From Poa pratensis (Eukaryota > Streptophyta > Magnoliopsida > Poales > Poaceae): a stretch of DNA of 64,000 bases. The first letter of the stretch is position 1, and each line of letters begins with the position of its first letter. The stretch covers positions 33,991,946 through 34,055,945 of the forward strand of contig CAMZMU010000020.1 in assembly GCA_947311845.1 (NCBI GenBank), given 5' to 3'. The notes beneath the pieces were generated by a model that was given only the letters and a program-made list of their open reading frames with translations, was not told the origin of the DNA and did not search any database. Positions 11,882-22,764 of the stretch are shown here, one piece after another. The position numbers and the translations under genes are program-made.

Positions 11882-13001
11882 CATGGACATAGGGGGAGTG
11901 CGGTCCTAATCCATTGGACTATCCCTCCCCCCATTATGCCGATAGTAAGAACTCATTTTGTCTCTATATTTTCATGTTATGAATTGTGAGCTTAAATGAC
12001 GAGTAGTGGCTGTGGACCCAAGATATATCTTCGCGGTGTCACACCACATACTCATACATGGTGGCCTCGGCCACCACCCTCTTCCTTGTGAAGAGTTGGT
12101 TTTATTTGGTTTTTATTGGTTTTCTAGTGCTCCTATGGAAAACATGCTCAATTTGGTTTTATGTGTGTTTGCTTCTTGCAAATTGAGTATGAAGTGCCAT
12201 CTCCAGTGTGTTGATCTAATCCTATGCCTATCTTATCTCACAAAACAACTTCCATCTTGCACAAGTTCAATCTCCACAAAAATCTGGAGTTTTGGAGGAG
12301 GCCCCAGTAGTACTACCGGGTGGAGGCCGGCAGTACCAGGCTCTGAATTTAAGCAAATTTCGATCTGCTCAAAAAATTCAGGCCCCGGTAGTACCGAGCC
12401 ACCCGCCCCGGTACTACCGGGCGTGCGGGTTTCGCATTATTGTCAACGCGGGGTCGGGCTGGGGGTTATTCCCCATTTTCCCCACCTTGTACGACTCCAC
12501 CGCCGCCCCCTCCAAGCTCCACTCCGGCCGCCATCCCAGGATGTCGGAATCCGCCGTCCCCGGCCAGATCTGCTCCGTGGGAGCGATCCCCTCGTCGATC
12601 TCCTCCATGGCCTCCGGTTTTTCCCCATTTCTTGCACTCTTTGTTTCTAAATCTTGAAACCTAGATGCATTTGCGGAATATCACCGGTAGCTCCGAATCC
12701 TTCGGTTAAATTTGGTAGGATGATCTCCTTGGCCAAGGGATAGCTTGGCACTAGTTAAGTTTTGCAAATTTTTGGTTGAATCTCTCAATTTTGTGGCTCT
12801 TCCTGTTTGAATCGGCTCACCCGGTACTACCGGAAGAAGCCCAGTACTACCGCCCGTACAAAATTGACATGAATCAACTCAAATTTTCACCAGTTGACTA
12901 GTTTGTTCCTTCACTTCTGTGAACTTGTGCACTTATCTTTTCCTACTCTACCTATATGCTGTTTCACAAGTAGCCGTCGTGGTGGTAAGAAGCCGCGTCT
13001 C
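11882..13001 (+). other. Copia spacer with palindromic CGGTACTACCGG motifs
   Basis: This non-coding spacer lies between pol and the third ORF. It holds an AGGGGGAG purine tract at about 11891-11898 and clusters of near-copies of the palindrome-like CGGTACTACCGG at 12305-12425 and 12820-12860. The same motif recurs in the 3' LTR at 14985-15275. Repeated purine tracts and palindromic repeats in non-coding DNA are described for Sireviruses. Confidence 0.6.
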
Positions 13002-14366
13002 ATGGAAGATGATCTTGAGGAAGAAGAAGAATAAATCTTGCCTGCTCCAACCACCGCCAGATCTCATGCTAGAGGAAAAGCACCTGCTGCTGCTCCCATT
13101 ATCACATCCAAGAAAGCACACAAAGCTTTGCATTTGTGGAAGAATGATGACTATCAGAAGCTCAGAGAAGAAAATCCCTATGATGAGGAGAGGTCACCTC
13201 TTGTGCGGAATCCGCACTTTTACACCAATGATCAAGAGGCCATCTACAAGGAAATCTATCTCCACAAGAAGTACTCCGTGGTTGTCCAACACACCATTGA
13301 TATTCCTTACATGAGAAACTCGAAGCACAAGCGCTATTTTGATGAGACACTTGCAATGTGTGAAGAGTTTGGACTGATTGACATCATGAAGGAGAACCAC
13401 TCCTACATAGAGTACTATATTGTACAGTTCTTTGCCACCGTCTACTTTGACCATGATGATGCCAGGACTCTATGGTGGATGACCAAGGACACACTGCTTT
13501 CTGCCACCTTGGCGGAGTTTGGCGAGGTTCTAGGCTATGAAGACAAGGGTGAAAGTTCTCCCAGTGGTTGGAGATGCCATGACGAAGATCGATCCAGCTC
13601 CAAGGACATTCTAGGACCAATAACTATGGAAAATGGCACCAATGGTAAAACTGCTCATCTTGTGCGTCCATTTGAGATTCTCCACCGCATCTACAGGGAA
13701 ACTATTGCTCCCCGTGTGGGAAACTGGGATGAGGTACATGGCTACATGTTTGACCTTCTCAAGCTCTCCAAGGAAAATCAAGGCAAAGGCAAGAAACTTG
13801 ATGTGATGGATTGGATGTGGAATGACTTGTGGTCTACAATCATTGATAGGAGGGCACCCATCTATGGCCCATTTATTATGAAGCTCATTCGCCGCAAGTG
13901 GGCTCTCAAGAAGAATGGAGAAGACATCATGAAGGATGGTAGCCCCATTGTGTCACATCTGGTGAAGGAACTCCGAATCAAGGCTCATCTTCCTCCCAAA
14001 AAGAAGACCATTGATCCTGAGGCTGCTGCTGAAGCTGAGAGAGCTAGTGGGAGTGCACCACCCCTTGAGGAACCTTCATGGTTCAAGAAGCTGCAGATTA
14101 AGGCCAAGAGGGCCTTTTGCCTCAAACTTGACTTGGAAGACCGTTTGTATGAAGCTCATGTGTATCACAAGAAGGCAGCACAGCGACAGAAAGCAATGAT
14201 GAGGCAAATGCAGATTCCAGTCTCCAATGGTTCTGAAGAAGAAATCACCCCGAAGAATGAATGGGTGTCCAAGCAGGGTTTCTGGAGTGATGAAGATGCT
14301 CCTCCAGATGGTGGTCGCTTCCAGGCCCACTCTTCTTCGACCCACCACGGCGCGGGTGGAGCTTGA
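13002..14366 (+). pseudogene. Sirevirus third ORF (env-like position), interrupted
   Basis: From an ATG at 13002 the frame opens with a short acidic stretch (EDDLEEEEE), is cut by TAA at 13032-13034, then stays open for about 440 codons to 14366. The body is hydrophilic, with charged and helical stretches near the C-terminus (AEAERASG, KAFCLKLDL, KKAAQRQKAMMRQ) that may form a coiled coil. A basic KKPRL-type stretch precedes the ATG. No signal peptide or membrane segment is evident, so "env-like" describes its position between pol and the 3' LTR, not a shown function. Grass Sireviruses often carry such an ORF. Apart from the early stop it is well preserved. Confidence 0.65.
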
Positions 14367-14417
14367 CGCTCCTAGGGACGTGTTAGCATCGCGCTTCTCC
14401 CTTTTTGGCATTTCGAT

Positions 14418-14832
14418 GACAAAGGGGGAGAATGTGTTCTATTTAGGGTTTGCCGTGGGATTTGCATGGGAGGAACACAAGCTTGAACTTCATTTGATCT
14501 TTATGCTTGTGTTTCATCTTTATTTGGATATTTGCTTTGAACTTCTCTATGCATGATGTAAGACATGCCAAGACTTTGTGTTATTGTAATAATACCTATC
14601 TAGTATGGTACTTGCTTTTTTAGCTTATTTTATGCAAGTTGTTATAATTGTTTATCTATATCACTTGCTTGGTTTGTAAAATATAGGGGGAGCTCCGCCC
14701 TTTTTAAATGTTGTGTTTTGCATTCAAAAGCAAATTCCTAATAAACACACAATTTGGAGAGCCCCGTCTATCTTTTGCAAATCATTTGTTTCTCCTAAGT
14801 GTGTTGTCATCAAACACCAAAAAGGGGGAGAT
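14418..14832 (+). other. Multiple polypurine tracts before the Copia 3' LTR
   Basis: AAAGGGGGAG occurs at 14421-14430, a TAGGGGGAG tract near 14684-14692, and AAAAAGGGGGAGA immediately before the LTR (14818-14831). With the tract at 11891 this makes four. Only the last abuts the LTR and can be the primer for its start. Repeated tracts are a Sirevirus trait. Confidence 0.75.
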
Positions 14833-16103
14833 TGAAAGGGCATATCCTTCCCCAAGGTGTTTTGATGTTTGTTGACAACACAATTAGATGTCTAATGTGT
14901 GTGCTAAAAGTGTGCAGGAATATATCATTTAATGCACAGGTTTTGTCTCAAAAAGGAAGAAATGTTGACTTTATTGCATCAGCCGGTACTACCAGGTCCG
15001 TCCCGGTACTACCGGGTGACTACAGAAGTTTGTCGTGCGGAACTACCGCGGACAGTACCGCGTCCAGTACCGGAGCTCAAATAACCTTCTGTACTCGCGC
15101 AGTTTTAATCCGGTAGTAGCCCCGGTAGTGGCGCGGTACTACCGGGAAGGGAGCACTACCGGACCCGGAGGTCCGGTACTACCGATGCGCGCCTGAGAGG
15201 AGGCATTGACCAGTCTTCGAGATGCCGTCGATTCCCTGTCGGTCGGTACTACCGGGCGAGGCCCGGTACTACCGCTGCGGGCAGTTTTCAGCTTCAACGG
15301 ACAGAAATCTGGGAGGGGTATTTATTCCCCTCCACCTACCTCCGGCTCCCTAGCTTGACCACATTGAAGAACACCATTATTGCAAGCTCAAGATTTGTTA
15401 GATCTCCCAATCCCTCTACCCAAACTCGTTGATACTTGGAGGATTGAAGGAGAAGGCCCGGATCTACATCTTCACCAAGCCGTTCTTCATTTCCCCTTCA
15501 TTCACTTGAGGGACCCTTTGCTAGGATTTCCTTTGGGAAAACCTAGCTCATTATTGTACTCACTTGTTGTCTTTGTGATAGATTTGTAGCTGTTCGGGAG
15601 CCTCCAATCCTCTTGTGGGTTGTGCCCCGGATCGTTGTTGTAAGGGCTCCGGATTCCGCCTTGAAGGATTCCGATAGTGGAAGGTGAACCAAACCTTTGT
15701 GGTGCGGTTCATCGGAGAAGAAGGTGACGCCTTTGTGGCGGTTGAGTTTTGACCTTCATGGTAGCTCACACCTCTCCAACGAGACGTACTCCCCTAAAAA
15801 GGGAGGAACGCGGGATTACATCCGTGTCTCCGCGTGCTTTCACTTCGGTTACTTCTATCCTTGTTTATAGTCTTTACTTCGTGTATCTTGTTTAGTTGCT
15901 AGCTTGTCATATAGGTAAATTCACCTTAGTTGCATATCTAGAGAATTTACCTTTTGTGTCAAGCCTAATTTGAAAAAGTACTAAAATTGAAGTAACACCT
16001 ATTCACCCCCCCTCTAGGTGTCATACGATCTTTTCATCAAGCCTAAACCGGGAAAGTTTTAATCGCCTATTCACCCCCTCTAGGCGACATCCTTGTCCTT
16101 TCA
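14833..16103 (+). repeat. 3' LTR of the Sirevirus-type Copia element
   Basis: 1271 bp, beginning TGAAAGGGC right after the purine tract and ending CCTTTCA at 16103. The ends are inverted copies (TGAAAGG / CCTTTCA). The left half holds many CGGTACTACCGG-like motifs. Near the end, TATTCACCCCC and CTCTAGG segments occur twice. The bases after 16103 are LINE coding sequence, so this edge is exact. The 5' partner LTR is not in the window. Confidence 0.88.
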
Positions 16104-17820
16104 GAGACCCACTATCTCCGCAGCTGTTCGACACGGCGATCGACACCCTTCCAAAGCTCCTCGAGCTTGCCACAGAATCTGGGCTTCTTCATCCTTTGTC
16201 GGGAAATTTCATCAAGTCTCGGATCTCTTTATATGCCGACGACGTGGTTTTCTTCTTGAGACCTGATTTGCACGACATCAACAATCTGACTGCACTACTG
16301 CAGAATTTTGGGGATGTCACTGGTTTGTCAACAAACATTGAGAAAAGTTCGGTTGCTCCCATCCGATGTGCATATATAGACATCAACGCCACGCTCATGA
16401 GCTTCCCTGCCTCCTTGGCCCAGTTCCCGATTAAGTATCTGGGACTTCCGCTATCTCTTGGCAGGCTTCGCTGGGTGGACTTTCAACCCTACATTGACAA
16501 AGCTGCATCAAGGTTAAACCCATGGAAGGCCAAATTCCTAAACCGTGCCGGATGCGACGCTCTCGTTAAATCTGTCCTCACCGCTCTCCCGATATTCTTC
16601 CTCACCGCCATCAAGGCGGATAAGGCTACCCTAAAGGCTTTTGACAAGCTTCGGAGAGGCATGATGCGGGCTACAAGTGACACGGTTAGCGGCGGAAAGT
16701 GCAAATTTTCTGGACAAAGGTTTGCCGCCCAAAGAACCTTGGGGGCTTGGGATCCTCGACTTGGAGAAATTTGCTCGTGCTCTTCGTCTGCGATGGTTGT
16801 GGTTCGAATGGGTGGCTCCTGATAAACCATGGTGGGCCTTGAAACCCCTAACGACAGCTCTGACCGTGAGCTATTCAACACTGCAACAAAAGTGACCGTA
16901 GGGGATGGCATGACCGCAAAATTCTGGTCCTCATCCTGGCTCGATGGGACATCGCCAAAGGTAGTGGCGCCAAAAAATTTCGAGGCTTCCAAGAAAAAGA
17001 ATAGATGTGTCCAGAATGCCCTCGCCAACCAAAATTGGGTTGCTGACATCTCGGTTCAGGCATTCACCGCTGACCATATCTCAGAGTTCATCAACCTTTG
17101 GGACCTTCTTCAAGGCATCACGCTAACTCCCGGCACCGCGGATACAATCATTTGGTCCCTCACCTCGAATGGGTGCTACACGGCTGGCTCAGCATACAAA
17201 GCTCAGTTCCTCGAATCCACTCCATTCTCCTTCAAAAACCTCGTCAGGAAGACTTGGGCGCCCCCTAAGTGACGGTTTTTTACCTGGCTTGCCCTGCAGA
17301 ACAGACTCTGGACTTCCGACCGCCTGACTGTCAGGGGTTGGCCGCACAACCCTCTATGCCAGCTCTGCAAAAGTAATGTGGAGATGGCCAGACATGTCCT
17401 CTTTGAGTGTTGATGCTCCCATTGCATTTGGCAAGCCATAGCCACTTGGCTTTCCTGCCCTACCTTGGTTCAGGATCTGGGCAATGGCCGCCAGACTGTG
17501 CTCCAATACTGGCATGCCATCATCAAGACCCCAACTGCGCATTCCAAGGGTCTCAAGTCGACAATTGTTCTGGTGTCCTGGGATATCTGGAAGGAAAGGA
17601 ATGCTCGCGTCTTAAACGATAAATCTTCAATGCCTTCAGTCCTTGTCTAGAAGATCAAAGATGAAGGAAAAAACTGGATTCTCCCAGGAGATAAGCATTT
17701 AGGAGAGACCGTTGCTTAGAAACTCATCATGTGACTTTTTCTTTTGACCTAGGCCACCCATGTTTGCTTCTCCTATATTAATATGAAAGGCAAAGTTTTT
17801 GTCTCGTTTCAAAAAAAAAA
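16104..17820 (+). pseudogene. LINE (L1-type) ORF2 fragment with poly-A end
   Basis: The translation starts inside the reverse transcriptase at D-P-L-S-P, cut there by the Copia insertion. It continues with the active-site YADD (ISLYADDVVF) near 16235, the thumb motif KYLGLPLSLG near 16435, then NPWKAKFLNRAG and a C-terminal zf-RVT region (FTWLALQNRLWT, CQLC) at 17280-17410. Frame breaks occur near 16665 and 16830, with stops at 17270-17272 and 17412-17414. A run of ten A at 17811-17820 marks the 3' end. This is an old dead copy and the oldest layer of the nest. The endonuclease and ORF1 are not adjacent. Confidence 0.9.
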
Positions 17821-17990
17821 CTAGTTGCTTGCGGGGATCGTATCTGCTGCACAGGGCTTGTGATGCACCCATTCTTGAGATGAAAATGCATCTTCTTTCG
17901 TTGAACTGAAACCAAATTGTTGTAACTTCAATTTTTAATAAATTTAGTAGAGAGCGAAACCTGACCAAAACCTGTATTGAGAGGCAGTTA

Positions 17991-18005
17991 GTTTTTTTTG
18001 AACCG
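17991..18005 (-). mobile_element. Ultra-short LINE 3'-end insertion with target duplication
   Basis: GAGAGGCAGTTA occurs at 17979-17990 and again at 18006-18017. Between them are just 15 bases, GTTTTTTTTGAACCG. On the minus strand this is CGGTTC plus poly-A, like a LINE 3' tail. The arrangement fits a retroposition that stopped almost at once. A chance duplication of 12 bases is the alternative. Confidence 0.55.
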
Positions 18006-18081
18006 GAGAGGCAGTTATCAATATACGCCTATGTCCCTTTCTCTTGTAGAAAACAAAAACAAAAATTGCACATCCAATAAG

Positions 18082-20745
18082 GCATCTCTAACCGATGCTT
18101 ATGCGGTTAGAGGAGAAAAAAGTAAGTTTTCTACTCTAAATCGCACCTAACTGAACCCCTAGTTTTTAGTTTTTAGAGGAGAAAAACTTTCTCTTCACGA
18201 GTCGGCCCGACTCTTAAATATACTCGAGTTCGGCCGCATGGAGAACAAAAATTCCCCACCCCGCTGCCCCTCTCGCTCGGCCCCGGCCACTCCAGCGCCG
18301 CAGTGCGTACCTCCACCGGAGACCACAAGCCACCGCCGACACTCCGTAACACCCGTCATGCTCCTCCACCATAATTTGATCGCCGCTGCTCGCCGTCGCC
18401 GAATTCGATAAATCTACTACCGCTTCCCCCATCGCCAGATTCTATGAATCTTCGGCCGTCACTGTCGCGTTTCGGCAGGATCCATCGGGGACCGAACTGC
18501 GTAGACACCTCGACTGCTCTGCGCCGCCTCTAGGTATGCCTTCTTCCTGTAAGTGCCATCTTGCCGTCCAACTGACCGCCGACACATCCACAACCGCCGA
18601 TCGTCCAGGCTCAGCCCTCACCCAGCAGCTCGCCGGCCAGCCTCTGCCATCATGAAATGAGACAACTAAGGCCGGTTGGCGCATAGGTGGATTTCAAGCT
18701 CCGAGAAACATCACATATGTTTTTTTTCAAATGTGAAATGGACAAAGCGAGTGCAAATTTGTGCCGTTATTTTTTCAATTCAGCGTAATTTGGAACTTAG
18801 ATGCTTGGTGACAGATTATTCCGGGGAGAGGTGAGCAAACTGAAACAACTCCTCTCGCGACCTCCCCCACCCTAACCCTAGCCGCTGTCGGCCGCCGGCC
18901 GCCCCCCGCCGCCTTTCCCTCCCCCTCTCCTCCTCCTCCCTCGCGCGGCCGCGCCGCCCCCGCGGCGGCCGGCCGCGGCCTCGGCCTCTCCCCGCCCGCG
19001 TCCCTCCGTCGCCTCCCCTGTCGCCGCCGTCGGCAGCGGCCGCCGGGCGCGGCCCGGCCGGCGCCGGCTTGTCATTCCCCGCGCCTGGTGGAGGAGGCGG
19101 GGCTCCAACTCCTAGCGGCGGTGCTCCTCGGTGGCCTTCGGTTCGGTCTCGGCCGAGAGGCGGCGGAACGGCGACGACGCTCGTGGGACTGCAGGGCAGT
19201 GCAGTGCCGCAGGCGACGGCGAGCTGCAGGGCGGTCCGGCTCGCTCTCAAGCTCGGCCATGCCCAGCCATGGTGGCCCGGACGGGTCCTTGGCCCAGATC
19301 GGGCCCTGTTGATCCAGATCGGGCCCTAGGCCCAGGCGGGGCCTATAGGCCTATCTGGATCGGGCTGGGTAAGCCTTCTCCGCAGCGCGTTCGGCAGTGG
19401 ATGGTGAGGTAGGCGGTGCAGGGCAGTAGAGATGGCGGCCGGCCTGTTGCAGCGTGGCAACGGGCTTCACGGGTCCGATCTGGACCCGGCCGGACCCTGT
19501 TAGGATTGGTTTGCCCCCAAAGGGGCTTTACGGGCCAGGCGGGCTCGGCCGGATCTAACGGGGACTGGTATGCTCTGTGATCGCGTCCGGTCGACTACCG
19601 TCTTCGACGGTGGAGGTAGTTCCCTCCCGCGCGGCCGCGATCTCTGCTTTTCCCGGTATTAGCTTTCTTTGCCTTCGTACTGCTTGTCTCGTGACGGTTG
19701 CTTCGGGGAGACGACGATGATGACTTGGTGGCTGTGGTGGCGCATGTTGGCGGGTGGTGAGTTTGGTGGCGGCGAGGCCTTGCCCTCGCGGGCTCCTGTG
19801 CATCGGATCGTTCGGGATTGCGGACATGGTTATTCGGGAGAAATCCTTGTTGGCTTGGCCGACACTGACGCGGTGCCATCTTTGGGTGGCATCATCCTTC
19901 CTGAAGGGCGTCGTGGCTATCTGTGTCCGTCTCCCTGAGTGTGCCGGGGGAAACCCTAGGACCAGTTTGCTGGTCCGGGCGGCAGTGTATCTCCCTTCTT
20001 GAAGGGGCTGCTTGGTACTCGATGATCCGACGCAAGGAGCGTGGTGGTACTTCTTCGGAGAGGGCGCAACAGTTGCGGATCATCATAGTTTAGTCGATCC
20101 ACCTTTGTCACCATTTCTTTCTGCTTTTCTTTTTTTGGGCGTTTGTGTGTATTTGCTGCTGCCCCAGCTTGTGTGGTGTCGAGTTTGTATCATCGGTTGT
20201 ATGTTGGTCGGTGCTTTATTTATAAAGCTGGGCGAAAGCCTGTTTCGTGGTAATTTGGAACTTAATGTTTTCTTTATTGTTATGTAGAAAGGTTATATAT
20301 TTTGCTATTGGAAAGAACATTACATTAATCTATTGATCAACCGAAATGTACTATATGTCGGTGCACTAGTTGCTACGGATGACACAATCTCCAAAATTTA
20401 GAAGTAATAGAAGGCGATATGATAGCTAGAGAAGTCAACGGAGAAGAGCAACAATGTGGCCAATGAATATAAAAAGATGGAGAATGTATTGATCGTACTT
20501 GTAGGCGCAATCAAAAAAATTGTGTTCCTATTGAGGTTAATTTTTCTTTAGGTCAATTCTATTAGGAAAAGAATTGGTGAAGTATGTGACCAAGATGTCG
20601 TTTAATGAATTATTGAGCAGCGAAATTCAACTCCATAGCCAAAAAATTAATGAATTTGTGTTACAATTTTTTTTAGTTAAGTTTTAGGGGTTCGGTTAGA
20701 AACGACACTTTTTAGAGGGTCAAATATACCACTCTAAAGAATAAG
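18082..20745. mobile_element. Possible DNA transposon with imperfect long inverted ends
   Basis: The left stretch containing CTAACTGAACCCCTAG (about 18149-18164), with CTCTAA and TGCTTATGCGG outside it, matches in inverted order the right stretch ending CTAGGGG-like TAGGGGTTCGGTTAG (20685-20699), with CTCTAAAGAATAAGCAG outside it. Similarity is imperfect over about 70 bp and exact ends and target duplication were not found. No transposase frame is seen. 18230-18700 is moderately GC-rich. A retroposon (18800-20250) lies within it. Confidence 0.35.
18800..20250 (+). mobile_element. Non-coding 1.45-kb retroposon with 14-15-bp target duplication
   Basis: TAATTTGGAACTTA is present at 18786-18799 and 20251-20264, with a preceding G at both sites. 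The enclosed block starts with an extremely GC-rich region (18850-19300) and ends TTTATTTATAAAGC...GGGCGAAAGCC, with no long A tail. Overlapping open frames on both strands in the GC-rich part are composition artefacts and match no protein. Duplications of this length fit target-primed (LINE-machinery) insertion, so a LINE-mobilised non-coding RNA or a degenerate LINE 5' region is likely. The family is not identified. Confidence 0.65.
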
Positions 20746-22043
20746 CAGGCATACATAGGATTAAATTTTGAGGTTGCAAATGGATGGACGATATAACAGT
20801 TGAAAAAACGGGCATTGATAAGTGAGCCTGCCCATGTGTAAGCGCATCTCACGACCGACCGCGCCGATATTATATTCCTCTCGATAAGAAGCCGACCAAG
20901 CTAGGCAAGGAGCGGTGAGTCCGATGGATGATAAGATAAAACGATTCCAACGCTACTCTGTGGCCCGACGTGGCAAGGATGAGTATCTTTTTCCGTTGGC
21001 AAACAGGGACGAATATCTCATTTGCTCCTTTATTGACCGCAGGCAGTAGCATCTGCCATCCCAGTTGGTTGCCGAGTGCACTCTTTTTATGAGGATTGAG
21101 AAATGTCGAATTTACTTTTCATCTTAAGTATAGTGCCATGCTAGCCCATCTCTTCATCTTGCAACTTGGAGTCAAGGCCCATCCACTCAAATGCCATTGT
21201 TGTATTTGTTTTTCTTCCGAAAAGGAGATTGAGACCCACGCCTTTGCATCGAAATGCATACTGTATTTATTAAAAAAATATTGAACAAAGTCTGACAAAA
21301 GTATACATCAAACAACCCGATACACACACGAAAATGGGGAATATCATTCCATTGGGGCCTCATGCCCTAGACTCACAACCAACGCCTCACCGGCTAGGTA
21401 TCAGGGGCATCACCGAGGCACCCTATGGCGAACCGGGAGAACACATCCGGTCCAACAGACTCTCAATATGCACCGCATGCACACGATTCAGAAGTCACGA
21501 CAATCGAACCGTTGCGGCCCATCTTCAGGTCAGAGATCCGCACAATCCTTGGTAGGCATGTGTTGACGCCGTCATGGCACCAGACAACACCACCGCCCTA
21601 TGCACGTCCATCATCTCGCAACGACTGTCATACACGTGAAATAATAATTAAAATTATGTAAGATATTGTTAACCCTGGTCCGATATTTGTGGATGTATAT
21701 ACCGAGGACATTTTGTAGAAACAATCCCGTAGAAGCCACGGGAAAGAAATGTGATTATGGGGTGAACCACAAACTTGAGAGGCACAACTGCCCTTAGGAT
21801 ACAAAAAAAAGTTACTAAAATACGAGGGCACAAACCCTCCTTTATATATCAAGGGTGGGAGAAAAAGAAAAAACAACAAAACAAAGAGATATGAGAAAAT
21901 AAGCTAAATGAGTCATAAGAAAAGTACCATGGAAGATTTTGATAAGGGCCGTGGCAATCCACACTATGATGAACCCTTGGCCTGAGATGCACCTCTCAAA
22001 ATATTTTCAGTTTTTAATAAAAAACTTAGCACATAATATTTCA
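20746..22043. other. Intergenic, no gene seen; possible LINE 3' remnant
   Basis: Low-complexity, AT-rich DNA with no credible coding frame. 21200-21300 (a TTTTTCTTCCGAAAAGGAG stretch and TGCATCGAAATGCATAC followed by TTTATT) resembles the 3' end of a grass LINE read on the minus strand. This is only a weak resemblance. Confidence 0.35.
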
Positions 22044-22415
22044 TGCTCTCGGGCACCAGTGATTCTCGCGTTTCGAAAAAAATATACGAGTTTCAAAAAA
22101 TTCTGAAAAAAGCCTGAATATAGCTATTGCTGTATTCTACAAACGTGCCAAGAATAAACTTCAAATACTTTGCATTCTTGGCTACAAAAAAATGACAAAA
22201 GTGTGGATCTGAGTATGCTTATTTTGAAATCTCTAAATTTGTTAGTTTTTTTATTTTTATGTAGCTCAAAATACAATGTATTTGAAGTTAATTTTTTTGC
22301 ATGTTCGTAGAATACACCATTAACTACATCCCGGATTTGTTTTCAGATTTTTTTTGAAACTCGTAATTGTTTTTTAATTTTTTGAAAATACCAGGAGCAC
22401 TGGTGCTCGGGAGCA
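22044..22415. mobile_element. Foldback MITE, about 372 bp
   Basis: TGCTCTCGGGCACCAGTG at the left is the inverted counterpart of CACTGGTGCTCGGGAGCA at the right (2-3 mismatches). The inverted pairing continues inward for roughly 100 bp: ACGAGTTTCAAAAAATTCTG against AGATTTTTTTTGAAACTCG, and GTATTCTAC against GTAGAATAC. No coding capacity. The superfamily and target duplication could not be fixed. Confidence 0.75.
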
Positions 22416-22764
22416 AAAACACTTTTCTGACATAATAATCCCTACTTTAGTATTTACGGAGGGTCTTTCTTCTTCCTCTAGAGTCAAGAGATGCATGTCT
22501 CTTAAAAGAAAAAATTAGACCGAAATATAGGATAAATCATTTGCATACGATTGAATTATGTTTCACTTTGCACAATTTCACGTACACGTCCGATAACTTC
22601 GTTTAAGTCCAGCACTATCCAAGTCACCACGTAGACCGTACCGGTCTTATTTTCGCATCACCTCGCCCGAAAGGCCAAGCTGATACGGGACAAGACGTAC
22701 ATCATACTATAGAGTTGAACATTGTAGAGTTAAGCTGATAACATTGTCAGCGGAAGCAGCTGGT
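22416..22764. other. Intergenic, downstream of metacaspase copy 1
   Basis: No gene or clear repeat is seen. It presumably includes the 3' untranslated region of the minus-strand metacaspase copy, but no convincing polyadenylation signal was singled out. Confidence 0.4.

Larger units (their letters stand above)
7566..16103 (+). mobile_element. Sirevirus-type (Maximus/SIRE) Copia element, 5' part missing
   Basis: In order: protease remnant, integrase, reverse transcriptase and RNase H (7568-10928), an inserted hAT element, an env-like third ORF (13002-14366), repeated polypurine tracts and a 3' LTR (14833-16103). The domain order protease-integrase-RT-RNase H is that of Ty1/Copia. An extra ORF after pol together with several purine tracts is typical of Sireviruses. 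gag, the 5' LTR and most of the protease are absent because LTR sequence ending at 7565 sits in the protease. The element itself is inserted in the reverse transcriptase frame of a LINE. Two one-base losses and a stop in pol show it is dead. Confidence 0.88.

Noticed and set aside
18816..19412. Several overlapping open frames on both strands (60-144 codons)
   Set aside because: They come from extreme GC content, have low-complexity Arg/Ala/Gly/Pro composition and match no family. The block is inside a retroposon-like insertion.
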